64,000 nucleotides of DNA, taken from the NCBI GenBank assembly GCA_047974565.1, contig JBKECN010000037.1, forward strand, positions 1 through 64,000, read 5' to 3'. This DNA comes from JBDIAG01 sp047974565 (GTDB lineage: Bacteria; Actinomycetota; Actinomycetes; Actinomycetales; CAWJMD01). Positions 27,084-36,130 of the stretch are shown here, one piece after another. The first letter of the stretch is position 1; each line of letters starts with the position of its first letter. The notes beneath the pieces are model-generated. The model saw nothing but the letters and a program-made list of their open reading frames with translations, did no database searches and was not told the DNA's origin. A program made the position numbers and the translations under genes.

Positions 27084-28165
27084 CAGGTGAGCCCGAGCAC
27101 GTCAGCCACCGACACGACGTCGACGCTCACACGCACTGGGGTGACCTCGCTGCCGTCGGCCTGCTTGAGCGCCCACTGCGGGTCCTTCAGGCCGTGGCCG
27201 GTGACGGTGATGCTGACCACCTGACCGGGTTCCAGTTGGCCGGCGGCGTGCCGCTTGAGCAGACCCGCCACACCGGCCGCCGAGGCCGGCTCGACGAAGA
27301 CCGCATCCCGGCTGGACAGGAGCCGGTGGGCGCTCAGGATCTCCTCGTCGGTGACGGCTTCGATCACTCCCCCGGACTCGTCCCGGGCCTGCTCGGCCTG
27401 ACGCCACGACGCGGGGTTGCCGATCCGGATCGCGGTGGCGACCGTCTCGGGGTGGTCGATCGGGTGGCCGGCCACGATCGGGGCCGCCCCAGCGGCCTGG
27501 AAGCCCCACATCCGGGGACGCTTGGTGGCCGGGCCGGGCACGTCGGCGTCCCGGGTGTACTCGACGAAGCCCCGCCAATAGGCGGTGATGTTGCCGGCGT
27601 TGCCAACCGGCAGGCAATGGATGTCCGGGGCGTCCCCCAGCGCGTCGACGATCTCGAACGAGCCGGTCTTCTGGCCCTCGATCCGGTAGGGGTTCACCGA
27701 GTTGACCAGCTCGACGGGGTAGGCGTCCGCCAGCTTGCGGGCGATCTCCAGGCAGTCGTCGAAGTTGCCGTCCACCTGCACCAGGGTGGCTCCGTGGGCG
27801 ATCGCCTGGCTGAGCTTGCCCATCGCGATCTTGCCGTCGGGAACCAGTACCGCGCAACGCATTCCGGCGGCAGTGGCGTAGGCGGCGGCCGAGGCCGAGG
27901 TGTTTCCGGTGGAGGCGCAGACCACCACTTGGGCACCGTCATGGGCGGCCTTGGTGATGGCTGCGGTCATTCCCCGGTCCTTGAAGGAGCCGGTCGGGTT
28001 GCAGCCCTCCACCTTGAGGTACACCTCACAGCCGGTGGTCGAGGACAGGTGTCGGGCATGCACCAGCGGCGTCCCGCCCTCGCCGAGGGTGACCGGTGTG
28101 ACGTCCGGACCGAAAGGGAGCCGGTCCCGGTATTCGCTGACCACACCCCGCCACGCGTGAGCCAT
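27083..28165 (-). CDS. thrC: Threonine synthase
   Basis: 360-residue PLP enzyme converting O-phosphohomoserine to threonine. The PLP lysine lies in NPTGSFKDRGMTAA near residue 60; the phosphate-binding PVGNAGN is near 190. ATG at 28165, one base after the hom stop; coupled to thrB. Confidence 0.97.
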   Translation of the reverse strand: MAHAWRGVVSEYRDRLPFGPDVTPVTLGEGGTPLVHARHLSSTTGCEVYLKVEGCNPTGSFKDRGMTAAITKAAHDGAQVVVCASTGNTSASAAAYATAAGMRCAVLVPDGKIAMGKLSQAIAHGATLVQVDGNFDDCLEIARKLADAYPVELVNSVNPYRIEGQKTGSFEIVDALGDAPDIHCLPVGNAGNITAYWRGFVEYTRDADVPGPATKRPRMWGFQAAGAAPIVAGHPIDHPETVATAIRIGNPASWRQAEQARDESGGVIEAVTDEEILSAHRLLSSRDAVFVEPASAAGVAGLLKRHAAGQLEPGQVVSITVTGHGLKDPQWALKQADGSEVTPVRVSVDVVSVADVLGLT

Positions 28166-28166
28166 C

Positions 28167-29495
28167 TCAGTCTCCTTCCACCCGCAGCACCGAGGCGACC
28201 GCGGACACCGACTCCAGATCGGCGAGCGTGGCGACGGTACGCGACAGAGCCTCGTCCAGGCTTGAGTGGGTTCCGATCTCCAGTACCGCTTGGCTACCCG
28301 CCCCCTCGACCGTCGACTGGGTCAACCTCTGGCGCACGGACTCGATGGACACCCCGTTGTCAGCGAAAACCTTTGCCACCTGGGCGAGTACACCGGGACG
28401 GTCGGCCACGTCCAGGCGAATGTGGTAGCTGGTGCGGACCTGCCCCATCGGTAGCGCGGGCAGCGCGGCGTAACTGGACTCGGCCGGGCCTCGCCCTCCG
28501 CGTACCCGATACCGGGCGATCGTCACCACGTCACCCAGAACCGCACTCGCCGTGGGCTTTCCGCCGGCACCTGCCCCATAGAACATCAGCGATCCGGCCG
28601 CCTCGGACTCCACGAAGACTGCATTGTAGGCGCCGCGCACCCCGGCCAGCGGGTGGCTGCGCGGCAGCATCGCGGGGTGCACCCGCACCGACACCCCGTC
28701 GCCGTGCGGGCCGCTGACGCGTTCGCAGATGGCCAACAGCTTCACCACTGAGCCGTTCTCCCGGGCAGCGGCGACATCTGCGGCGCTGACGTCGGTGATG
28801 CCCTCTCGGTAGACGTCCGCAGCGCTGACCCGGGTATGGAAGGCCAGCGAGGCCAGGATGGCGGCCTTGGCCGCGGCGTCGAAGCCCTCGACGTCGGCGG
28901 TGGGATCGGCCTCGGCATAGCCCAACGCCTGAGCCTGCTCCACGGCTTCGGCGAAACTCATTCCAGTGGAGTCCATCTGGTCGAGGACATAGTTGGTGGT
29001 GCCGTTGACGATCCCGAGCACCCGGGTGATGTTGTCACCGGCGAGAGATTCTTTGACAGGGCGGACGAGGGGAATGGCACCGGCGACGGCGGCCTCGAAG
29101 TACAGGTCCACGCCGGCCTTCTCCGCTGCCGAGTACAGAGTGGGGCCGTCGTCGGCGAGCAGCGCCTTGTTGGCCGTGACCACCGCCGCGCCCGAGGCCA
29201 TCGCCTCCAGCAGGTACTCCCGGGCCGGACTGATGCCACCGATCACCTCGATGACGATGTCGCAGCGGCGCACCAGGTCGAACGCATCCGTGGTGAACAA
29301 GGCCGGGTCCAGCAACTCGTCCCGGCGCCGGCCCAGCCTACGCACCGCGATGCCGACGAGTTCCAAGGGCGCCCCGACCCGGGCGGCTAGGTCGTCGCCT
29401 TGGGTCACCAGCATCCGAGCCACCTCGGTGCCGACCACCCCGCAGCCGAGCAATCCCACGCGCACCGGCTCAGGTGCTGCCTGCACAGCACTCAC
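28167..29495 (-). CDS. hom: Homoserine dehydrogenase
   Basis: 442 residues. NAD(P)-binding GLLGCGVVGTEVARML at the N-terminus, catalytic region with GIVNGTTNYVLDQM and GYAEADPTADVEGFDAAAK, and a C-terminal ACT domain (DVADRPGVLAQVAKVFADNG, about 350-430) that usually confers threonine feedback inhibition. GTG at 29495 is chosen because GGAGGAAGG precedes it. Begins the threonine operon; the promoter is probably in the 102 bp before it. Confidence 0.96.
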   Translation of the reverse strand: MSAVQAAPEPVRVGLLGCGVVGTEVARMLVTQGDDLAARVGAPLELVGIAVRRLGRRRDELLDPALFTTDAFDLVRRCDIVIEVIGGISPAREYLLEAMASGAAVVTANKALLADDGPTLYSAAEKAGVDLYFEAAVAGAIPLVRPVKESLAGDNITRVLGIVNGTTNYVLDQMDSTGMSFAEAVEQAQALGYAEADPTADVEGFDAAAKAAILASLAFHTRVSAADVYREGITDVSAADVAAARENGSVVKLLAICERVSGPHGDGVSVRVHPAMLPRSHPLAGVRGAYNAVFVESEAAGSLMFYGAGAGGKPTASAVLGDVVTIARYRVRGGRGPAESSYAALPALPMGQVRTSYHIRLDVADRPGVLAQVAKVFADNGVSIESVRQRLTQSTVEGAGSQAVLEIGTHSSLDEALSRTVATLADLESVSAVASVLRVEGD

Positions 29496-29597
29496 GTGCC
29501 TTCCTCCAACATCGACGACATACCTGCCCCTGCGGCCACTTCCTGGCCCGCCGACCACGGACAAAGCGAACACGACCGCGGGATGGGCCGTCCCAGC

Positions 29598-30539
29598 CTA
29601 CGGCCTCGGCGACCCGGACGTTGCGCCTGCGGCCCACTCTCCCGCCAACCGGGCTCCCAATGCGGCGTTGGAGCGGACCAAGGCGATGTTCGCCCGCAGG
29701 CTTGCCCCGCCGGTGAGGTCGACGATCCGGCTCAGCAGGTACGGAGTCACGTCCTTGCCGGACACACCGCGGCGAGCACACTCGTCCAAGGCCTCCTGGA
29801 TCACCCCGGCCATGTCGGCGGCAGGGATCTCGTCCGGCTCGGGCACCGGGTTGGCCACGCACACCGCCCCGCGCAGGCCCAGGTCCCATTTGGCGGACAT
29901 CAGGGCGACGATCTCCGCGGGGGAATCCAGCCGCATCGGCGCGGCGAACCCGCTCTGGCGGGAGTAGAAGCTCGGGAACTGCGAACTGCGGTAGACCACG
30001 ACGGGAACCCCGAGGGTCTCCAACCGCTCCAGGGTCAGGCCGATGTCGAGAATCGACTTCACTCCACTGCTGACCACCGCCATGTTCGTCCGGGCCAGTT
30101 CGGTGAGATCGGCTGAGATGTCCATGGACGAGGCAGCCCCCTTGTGCACGCCTCCCAGGCCACCGGTGACGAAGACGGTGATGCCTGCCAACAGGGCCAC
30201 CCGCATGGTGGCCGCCACCGTGGTGGCACCGTGCAGGCCCTTGGCCATCACATAGGGCAGGTCACGCAGGCTCACCTTGAGCACGTCGGGTCGGCTCGCC
30301 AGCACCTCCAACTCGGACTCGGACAAACCCACCCGGGCGACCCCGTCGAGCACCGCGATGGTTGCCGGCACCGCGCCACCGTCCCGCACGATCTGTTCCA
30401 CCTCGCGGGCCATCGCGATGTTGTCCGGATAGGGCATGCCGTGGGAGATGATCGTGGATTCCAGGGCGACCACCGGCCGCCCATCGCGCAGCGCCTCACG
30501 CACCGCCGTGCTGCAGACCACCCGGGAGTGCCCGCTCAC
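29598..30539 (-). CDS. psuG: Pseudouridine-5'-phosphate glycosidase
   Basis: 313 residues. Splits pseudouridine 5'-phosphate into uracil and ribose 5-phosphate. Family motifs: VALESTIISHGMPYPDN near the start, GVHKGAASSMDISADL, SSGVKSILDI and CVANPVPEPDEI. GTG at 30539, 40 bp after the kinase gene, is the likeliest start. With psuK it forms a complete route for salvaging or removing pseudouridine from RNA turnover. Confidence 0.93.
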   Translation of the reverse strand: MSGHSRVVCSTAVREALRDGRPVVALESTIISHGMPYPDNIAMAREVEQIVRDGGAVPATIAVLDGVARVGLSESELEVLASRPDVLKVSLRDLPYVMAKGLHGATTVAATMRVALLAGITVFVTGGLGGVHKGAASSMDISADLTELARTNMAVVSSGVKSILDIGLTLERLETLGVPVVVYRSSQFPSFYSRQSGFAAPMRLDSPAEIVALMSAKWDLGLRGAVCVANPVPEPDEIPAADMAGVIQEALDECARRGVSGKDVTPYLLSRIVDLTGGASLRANIALVRSNAALGARLAGEWAAGATSGSPRP

Positions 30540-30579
30540 CCGTGCACCGCCAGCAGGACGTTCCGGCCGTGAGCCTGGA

Positions 30580-31641
30580 TCACGTCTCGTCCTCGTCGTC
30601 GGCCACATCGATCCGGTCGTCGGTGTCGGTGGCGTCCGCCGGGAGGGTGTCCGCGCCCGCGTCAGCGGCCCGGGACAGGTCGGCTCCGGCCAGCGCCGAT
30701 TCCACCAGGCCGGGGCGTAGGCCCTGCACGACGGTGTCCGGGGTGGCCACGGTGAGCGCGCCGAGCATCTGGCCGAAGGTGGCCGCTGATGCGGGGTCGT
30801 CACCGCGCAGGATCGCGAAGGCGAAACCGGCGGCCATCGCGTCCCCGCCTCCGGTGACGTCGATCACCGGAACCGGTGGAGGAGCGATCTCGTCCCAGTG
30901 GTCCTGGCTGCGGCTGCACAGCACGCTCGGGTTTGGCCCGCGGTGCACCCACACGTGCTGCACTGGCCCGTCGGTGAGGCCGGCAGCGGCAGCCGCGATG
31001 TCGGCCGGCTGATCGTTCACCTGCCGGCCCAGCAGGGCACTGAGCTCGGGCAGGTTGGCCGAGATCGCCAGAACCGGGCGACGGCTGATCGCCGGCGCCA
31101 GCCGGGCCGCCTTGGCGACGCTTACCAGTTCCACGAGCACCGGCACCCCGTGCTCGGCGGCCGCGTCCAGCACGAACGAAGCCGCGTCCGGAGGCACGTT
31201 GGCATCCAGCACCACCAGCCGGGCGGTCGGCAGAATCGAGGGCAGCGGCTCCAGGTGCTCGGGGGTCAGTGCGTCGGTGATCGCCATGTCAGAGACGGCG
31301 GCGACCATCTCACCGTCGGCATCGAGCAGGGCCAGGTAGCTACCGGTACGTCCGCTCACGCTGCCGAGGGCGACCAGCTCGATGCCGGCCTGCTCGGCGT
31401 GAGCGCGTAGCTGGGCGCCGAAGGCATCGCGGCCGAGCGGGGTGAGCAGGGTGACCTGGCTGCCGAGGCGAGCGAGGTTCTCGGCGATATTGCGACCGAC
31501 CCCGCCCGGGCGGGTGGTGGACACGCCCGGGTTGGAGGTACGTGCCACCACCGGCTCGGTGCACCGGGCCCGGATGTCGAGGTTCGCTCCGCCGACGACG
31601 ACGACACCCTCGCGACCAGGCGAGTGCTGCTGGGAGTCCAT
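30580..31641 (-). CDS. psuK: PfkB-family kinase, probable pseudouridine kinase
   Basis: 353 residues with the ribokinase fold: VVVVGGANLDIRARC, RPGGVGRNIAENLARLG and the PfkB signature 2 IDVTGGGDAMAAGF containing the catalytic Asp. The role as pseudouridine kinase rests on the adjacent psuG and on the N-GGANLD pattern of PsuK. ATG at 31641; a TTG three codons upstream is possible. The last 40 residues are unusually acidic (DATDTDDRIDVADDEDET). Confidence 0.88.
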   Translation of the reverse strand: MDSQQHSPGREGVVVVGGANLDIRARCTEPVVARTSNPGVSTTRPGGVGRNIAENLARLGSQVTLLTPLGRDAFGAQLRAHAEQAGIELVALGSVSGRTGSYLALLDADGEMVAAVSDMAITDALTPEHLEPLPSILPTARLVVLDANVPPDAASFVLDAAAEHGVPVLVELVSVAKAARLAPAISRRPVLAISANLPELSALLGRQVNDQPADIAAAAAGLTDGPVQHVWVHRGPNPSVLCSRSQDHWDEIAPPPVPVIDVTGGGDAMAAGFAFAILRGDDPASAATFGQMLGALTVATPDTVVQGLRPGLVESALAGADLSRAADAGADTLPADATDTDDRIDVADDEDET

Positions 31642-31796
31642 GGGCGGCAATCGTAGGTGGGCCCGATCAGGAACGGGCGCCGGGCCGCCTCCGGGTGTGG
31701 CGACGCCGTGGGCTGAGCTGCGGATGTCAGCCCGATGCGATCGGACGGCGGGCGTACCCGATCGCGATCAGGAAGCCCCGGGGTGAACCGTCACGA

Positions 31797-32528
31797 TCAG
31801 GCCGGGCTCGTTGCGCAGTTGTCCGGCCCGCACGCCTTTGACGCGTCTCCCGGATCGGTGTCCGGCGCGTCGGTTCTGCGAGAGTCCTCGGTGCTGCGTG
31901 AGTCCCAGGCCTGGTCGAGAGCGCGCGTGAAGACCTCGACCGGCTGGGCACCCGAGACGGCCAGGCGTGCGTCGAAGACGAAGAAGGGTACGCCGCTGAT
32001 CCCGAGCTGGGAGGCGGTGGCCTCGTCGGCACGCACCGCGTCGGCGTAGGCGTCGGTGCCGAGCACCTCCTCCACCAGGGCAGTCTCGAGTCCCGCCCGG
32101 GTGGCCAGGTCAGCAACCGTCTCGGGCTCGCCGATCGGGGCACCCTGGCTGAAATAGCCCCGCATCAACTCGTCCATCACCTGGGTGCCGACTCCCTGAT
32201 CGGCGGCCAGGTGACACACCCGGTGGGCGTTGAAAGTGTTTCCTGGCTTGGCCGCGCGCCAGTCGAAGCTGCCACCCGACTGTTCGAACTGCGCTGCGAT
32301 GCCCTGCTGGGCCTGCGTGGCCTGTTGTTCGGAGAGCCCGTACTTGGTGGCGATGTGCCCGACCAGCCCACCGGGCAGCTGGGCAGGCGCCTGTGGGTCG
32401 AGTTCGAAAGAGCGCCAACGAATCTCGACGTGGTCGGCATGCTGCCAGGCGGTCAACGCCTGATTGAGCCGAGCCTTTCCGAGGAAGCAGAACGGGCAGA
32501 CGAGATCACTCCACACTTCAACCAGCAT
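31797..32528 (-). CDS. DsbA/FrnE-family thioredoxin-like oxidoreductase
   Basis: 243 residues. The active site CPFC (Cys11, Cys14) follows VEVWSDLV, and the conserved cis-proline lies in SGVPFFVFD. FrnE-type members act in the cytoplasm on disulfides or as isomerases; no signal peptide is present here. The C-terminus holds two further cysteines (CGPDNC), as in FrnE homologues that respond to cadmium or oxidative stress. ATG at 32528; upstream frame is a helicase shadow. Confidence 0.9.
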   Translation of the reverse strand: MLVEVWSDLVCPFCFLGKARLNQALTAWQHADHVEIRWRSFELDPQAPAQLPGGLVGHIATKYGLSEQQATQAQQGIAAQFEQSGGSFDWRAAKPGNTFNAHRVCHLAADQGVGTQVMDELMRGYFSQGAPIGEPETVADLATRAGLETALVEEVLGTDAYADAVRADEATASQLGISGVPFFVFDARLAVSGAQPVEVFTRALDQAWDSRSTEDSRRTDAPDTDPGDASKACGPDNCATSPA

Positions 32529-32611
32529 GATGGTAGGAACCCCGGCGGCGCTGCGGGTGTTCCCACCCGACGGACACTGCGGATGCCCCGACTCGGCGCG
32601 GACGGCGACCC

Positions 32612-34456
32612 TCAGCCCTTCTTGACCAGCCTGGCCCGCAGCACGCCGATCCGGTGCTGGATCTGAGCCATGCTGGCCCGCGCCACCTCCCCACCACCGC
32701 TGCGCCGGCGCAGTTCGGCGTGTACCGCGGCATGCGGTTCGCCGCTGACCCGCGACCAGGCGGCAACGAGGGAGTTGAGCTCGCGACGCATCTCGGTGAG
32801 CTGGCGGTGGGTTGCCACTTCGTCGACCTGATCGGCCGGGTCTGCGAGGTCCGGTACCCGACGCCGGCGCCGCCTGAGTTGAGCCGACTGGCGTTGACTG
32901 AGCACCGCTTGGACCTGATCCGGCTCGAGCAGCCCAGGCAGGCCGAGGAAGTCGAGTTCCTCCTGGGAGCCGATTTCGCCGCCGATGCCGTACTGGGCGC
33001 CGTCGAACATCACCGAGTCGAAGGCGGCGTTGGCCTCGAGGGCCTCGAAACTGCCCAGCAGGTCGTCGCTGGCCTGCTCCTCGGCGTTGGCCGCGGCGAG
33101 CAGATCGTCCTCCGGGACCCAGTCCGGGTCGTCGTTGTCGCGGGCCGGGCGGTCCAGGGCGTGGTCTCGTTCGAGTTCGAGGGCCCCGGCCAGCTCCAGC
33201 AGCGGCTGCACGGTGGGCAGGAAGACCGAGGCGGTCTCGCCGCGCCGACGGGCCCGGACGAACCGGCCGACGGCCTGGGCGAAGTAGAGCGGGGTCGAGG
33301 CCGACGTGGCGTACACCCCGACCGCCAGGCGGGGAACGTCCACTCCCTCGGACACCATTCGGACCGCGACCATCCACCGTTGCTCTCCGGCGGCGAACTC
33401 CTCGATCCGGGCTGAGGCGTCGGCGTCGTCGGAGACCACGACGACCGCCTGCTCGCCGGTGACCTGGCCGAGCATCGACGCGTAGGCCCGGGCCACCGTC
33501 TGGTCGGTGGCGATCACCAGACCGCCCGCGTCGGGGATGGCGCGGCGGACCTCGCTGAGCCGGGAGTCGGCGGCGCGCAGCACGCTGACCATCCAGTCCC
33601 CGGACGGATCCAGCGCAGTGCGCCAGGCCTGGGCGGTCTGGTCCTGGGTGAGCGGCTGGCCGAGGCTGGCACTCACCTCGTCGCCGGCCCGGGTGCGCCA
33701 GCGCATGCTCCCTCCGTAGGACAGGAAGAGCACCGGCCGCACCACGCCGTCGCGCAGTGCTCGGCCATAGGAGTAAGAGAAGTCGGGAACTGAGCGGCGA
33801 ATGCCCTGCGCGTCGGGCTCGTAGCGCACGAACGGGATGGCGGCGGTGTCAGAGCGAAACGGTGTGCCGGTCAGGCAGAGTCGGTAGGCGGCGGGGTCGA
33901 ATGCCTCAAGGATCGCCTCGCCCCAGCTGAGGGCGTCACCGCCGTGGTGCACCTCATCGAGGATCACCAGGGTGCGGGTGTTCTCGGTGCGATTGCGGTG
34001 CAGCATCGGGCGGGCCGCCACCTGAGCGTAGGTCAGGGCCGGGCCGTCGTAGCCCTTGGCCAGGCCGCCGGCGGAGTTGCGAAACTCCGGATCGAGTTGG
34101 ATGCCGACCCGGGCGGCGGCGTCCGCCCACTGGCGTTTGAGGTGTTCGGTGGGGGCGACGACGCTGACCTTGTGGACGAGCCTGCGGGCGAGCAACTCGG
34201 CAGCAACCCGCAAGGCGAAGGTTGTCTTGCCCGACCCGGGGGTGGCCACCGCGAGGTAGTCGCGGGGCAGGGCCGCCAGGTAGGCATCGAGGGCCTCGGC
34301 CTGCCAGGCCCGCAGTTTGCCGGCAGTGCCCCAGGGCGCTCTGGCCGGGAAGACCGGGGAAAGGTGTTCGGCGGCCGAGGGCGAGGCGTGCTGGGGAAAC
34401 TGATGCTGGTGTGAGCGATGGGGCCCTGTCGGCTGGTCTGGATGGGCGGCACTCAC
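32612..34456 (-). CDS. DEAD/DEAH-box superfamily 2 helicase
   Basis: 614 residues. Motif I VATPGSGKTTFALR (about 70-83), motif II VILDEVHHGG, motif III CLTGTPFRSD, and motif VI YFAQAVGRFVRARRRGE show an active SF2 helicase of the restriction-enzyme ResIII/XPB-like type. A C-terminal region (about 440-614) is charged and helical, with a run of arginines. Actinobacterial homologues of this type are linked to DNA repair; the role is unproven. GTG at 34456. No nuclease gene adjoins. Confidence 0.9.
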   Translation of the reverse strand: MSAAHPDQPTGPHRSHQHQFPQHASPSAAEHLSPVFPARAPWGTAGKLRAWQAEALDAYLAALPRDYLAVATPGSGKTTFALRVAAELLARRLVHKVSVVAPTEHLKRQWADAAARVGIQLDPEFRNSAGGLAKGYDGPALTYAQVAARPMLHRNRTENTRTLVILDEVHHGGDALSWGEAILEAFDPAAYRLCLTGTPFRSDTAAIPFVRYEPDAQGIRRSVPDFSYSYGRALRDGVVRPVLFLSYGGSMRWRTRAGDEVSASLGQPLTQDQTAQAWRTALDPSGDWMVSVLRAADSRLSEVRRAIPDAGGLVIATDQTVARAYASMLGQVTGEQAVVVVSDDADASARIEEFAAGEQRWMVAVRMVSEGVDVPRLAVGVYATSASTPLYFAQAVGRFVRARRRGETASVFLPTVQPLLELAGALELERDHALDRPARDNDDPDWVPEDDLLAAANAEEQASDDLLGSFEALEANAAFDSVMFDGAQYGIGGEIGSQEELDFLGLPGLLEPDQVQAVLSQRQSAQLRRRRRRVPDLADPADQVDEVATHRQLTEMRRELNSLVAAWSRVSGEPHAAVHAELRRRSGGGEVARASMAQIQHRIGVLRARLVKKG

Positions 34457-34475
34457 GATCGTCAGAGCCTACCCG

Positions 34476-34814
34476 CTAGTGGTCGCTCGACACGCCTTCA
34501 CCATCGGAGGGCGCGAAAGCGGCTGCGGTATCAGCCAGTTGGCGTAGCGCCTGCAAGTGCCCGGTGAAGGCCTCCCGACCGACGGGGGTGAGGGAGAACC
34601 AGGTGCGCGGACGCTTGCCCACGTAGCCCTTCGTGATGGACAGGTAACCGGCCGCCTCCAGCGTCGATGCCTGCTTGGACATCACCGAATCTGACACCCC
34701 CGCCGAGTCGCGGACGAGGGAGAACTCCGCACGGTCCACCCCGAGCAGGGTGGCCATCACCGCGAACCGGACCGGCGCGTGGAAGGTCTCGTCCAGCCGG
34801 GCGACGGTGCTCAT
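34476..34814 (-). CDS. Winged-helix transcriptional regulator (MarR/PadR-like)
   Basis: 112 residues, one winged-helix domain: ETFHAPVRFAVMATLL, then DSVMSKQASTLEAAGYLSITK as the recognition helix and the wing KGYVGKRPRTWFSLTPVGREAF. Such regulators are encoded with a small membrane protein and repress their own operon. Its ATG (34814) overlaps the stop of the membrane gene (ATGA). The perfect palindrome at 35238-35266 just upstream of the operon is the natural operator. Confidence 0.9.
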   Translation of the reverse strand: MSTVARLDETFHAPVRFAVMATLLGVDRAEFSLVRDSAGVSDSVMSKQASTLEAAGYLSITKGYVGKRPRTWFSLTPVGREAFTGHLQALRQLADTAAAFAPSDGEGVSSDH

Positions 34815-35224
34815 GCGCGCACCTGGCGGCGGACCCGGGCGGCTCCCAGGAGGCACACCAGCAGGCACAGGACCCCGCCGGCGAGGTAGCCACCGGGACC
34901 GGCCGATACTCCCAGGGCCACCGTGGCGGCCCAGGCCACCGTCCACCACGCGATGAGCGCGCCGTGGGTGCGACCCATGTTGCGTAGTGCCGCCCGGCGA
35001 GTGGCGGCGTAGACGACGAGGGCCAGGACAGTGGCTCCCCAGCCGAGGATCACCAGCCCCAACACGACCGGCGAGTGCGCGTAGGCCAGGCCGGCCGCGA
35101 AGCAGAGGGTGGCGATGCCGAAGACGACATACCACCAGGCCAGCCATCCCCCCGCCCGACGACCGACGCGCTCCAGTTCCGCGGCACGAGCGAGAGCCTG
35201 ATCTGCGTTCATCCGGGGTTCCAT
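34811..35224 (-). CDS. Four-helix membrane protein paired with the regulator
   Basis: 137 residues with four membrane segments (about 27-46, 50-70, 87-107, 112-130). No catalytic motif is visible. Small integral membrane proteins co-transcribed with winged-helix regulators of this type are common in actinobacteria; function unknown. ATG at 35224 with AAGG upstream; a second ATG lies four codons later. Its promoter must overlap the palindrome 14-42 bp upstream. Confidence 0.85.
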   Translation of the reverse strand: MEPRMNADQALARAAELERVGRRAGGWLAWWYVVFGIATLCFAAGLAYAHSPVVLGLVILGWGATVLALVVYAATRRAALRNMGRTHGALIAWWTVAWAATVALGVSAGPGGYLAGGVLCLLVCLLGAARVRRQVRA

Positions 35225-35237
35225 GCATCGACCTTAG

Positions 35238-35266
35238 CAAGTACTTTCCGAGTTGGAAAGTACTTG
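35238..35266. promoter_or_regulatory. Perfect operator palindrome for the winged-helix regulator
   Basis: CAAGTACTTTCC-GAGTT-GGAAAGTACTTG: 12-bp perfect arms around 5 bp, 14 bp upstream of the membrane-protein start codon. Position and symmetry mark it as an autoregulatory operator. Confidence 0.85.
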
Positions 35267-35432
35267 TTGGAGGAAGGGTATTTTCCATGCCTTCGGGGTG
35301 GTGATCGGCCGGCGTGGGTGGGGGCCGGCGTGGGCGGCCGGGCGTGGGCGAGGTTGGCGTGGGCGGAGGGGGGCACAAAACGGTCAGGGACGGCGAGGGT
35401 GGGGGCGCGGCGCGGAGGCCGAGTCCGGTTCC

Positions 35433-35510
35433 GCACGCGGGCCGGGTGCAGCACGCGGGCCGGGTTCAGCACGCGGGCCGGGTTCGGCACGGCCGCATTA
35501 CGCACCAGGG
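35433..35510 (-). repeat. 18-bp tandem repeats, GAACCCGGCCCG type
   Basis: About four copies of an 18-bp unit; on the minus strand each reads GAACCCGGCCCGCGTGCT with minor changes. Related units occur at 38262-38445 and 45772-45815. Confidence 0.75.
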
Positions 35511-35564
35511 CAGCGTTCAGCAGGACGGTCCGGCGCCACCGCTCAGGCTGTCCAGTGCCCATCC

Positions 35565-36074
35565 CAGTGAACACTTTCGCGTCCCTCAGACACGTTTGCG
35601 TACACCCAACGCGACACCGACCGCCACCACCTCGCCCGGTGTACACAAACCCGTCCCAGGCACGCATTTCCGTACACCAAGACCCTCGCACGCCCGGTCC
35701 CCAACCAGAAGCGGCCACCACCGGTCCGGCCATCGGCCGCCGACCGCCGACCGCCGACCGCCGACCGCCGACCGCCCAGTGAACACTTTCGCGTCCCTCA
35801 GACACGTTTGCGTACACCCAACGCGACACCCACCCCCACCACCGCGTCCGGTGTACACAAACCAGTCCCAGGCACGCATTTCCGTACACCAAGACCCGCG
35901 CACGCCCGGTACCCAACCAGAAGCGGCCACCACCAGCCCGGCCGCCGACCGCCGACCGCCCAGTGAACACTTTCGCGTCCCTCAAACACGTTTGCGTACA
36001 CCCAACGCGACACCCACGCCCACCACCGCGCCCGGTGTACACAAACCCGTCCCAGGCACCCATTTCCGTACACC
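35565..36074 (+). repeat. Array of three B-A dyad-repeat pairs
   Basis: B units at 35565-35607, 35777-35819 and 35961-36003 (43 bp each, starting CAGTGAACAC and ending GCGTACACCC). A units at 35638-35678, 35850-35890 and 36034-36074 (41 bp each, GGTGTACACAAAC to CCGTACACC). A and B are distantly alike when one is reversed. Each pair is separated by 30 bp; the pairs repeat at 212 and 184 bp. Copies are nearly identical, suggesting recent expansion or conversion. Confidence 0.9.
35735..35776 (+). repeat. Heptamer microsatellite (CGCCGAC)n
   Basis: About five copies of a CGCCGAC heptamer directly before the second B unit; a shorter run of two precedes the third B unit at about 35943-35960. Confidence 0.8.
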
Positions 36075-36130
36075 AGCGCCCGCAGGCCACGGACGACCGT
36101 TGACCAGGTACGGACTGTGCCAAGGCGCGG

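Larger units (their letters stand above)
35225..36130. other. 906-bp repeat-rich intergenic region
   Basis: Contains, in order, an operator palindrome, four 18-bp tandem repeats (about 35433-35510), three alternating B-A dyad pairs (35565-36074) and two runs of a CGCCGAC heptamer. A 330-residue open frame on the minus strand merely translates the repeats and is not considered a gene. Confidence 0.8.

Noticed and set aside
35565..36074. CRISPR array
   Set aside because: Units alternate between two types, spacers are related to each other and uneven, and no cas genes are in the window.
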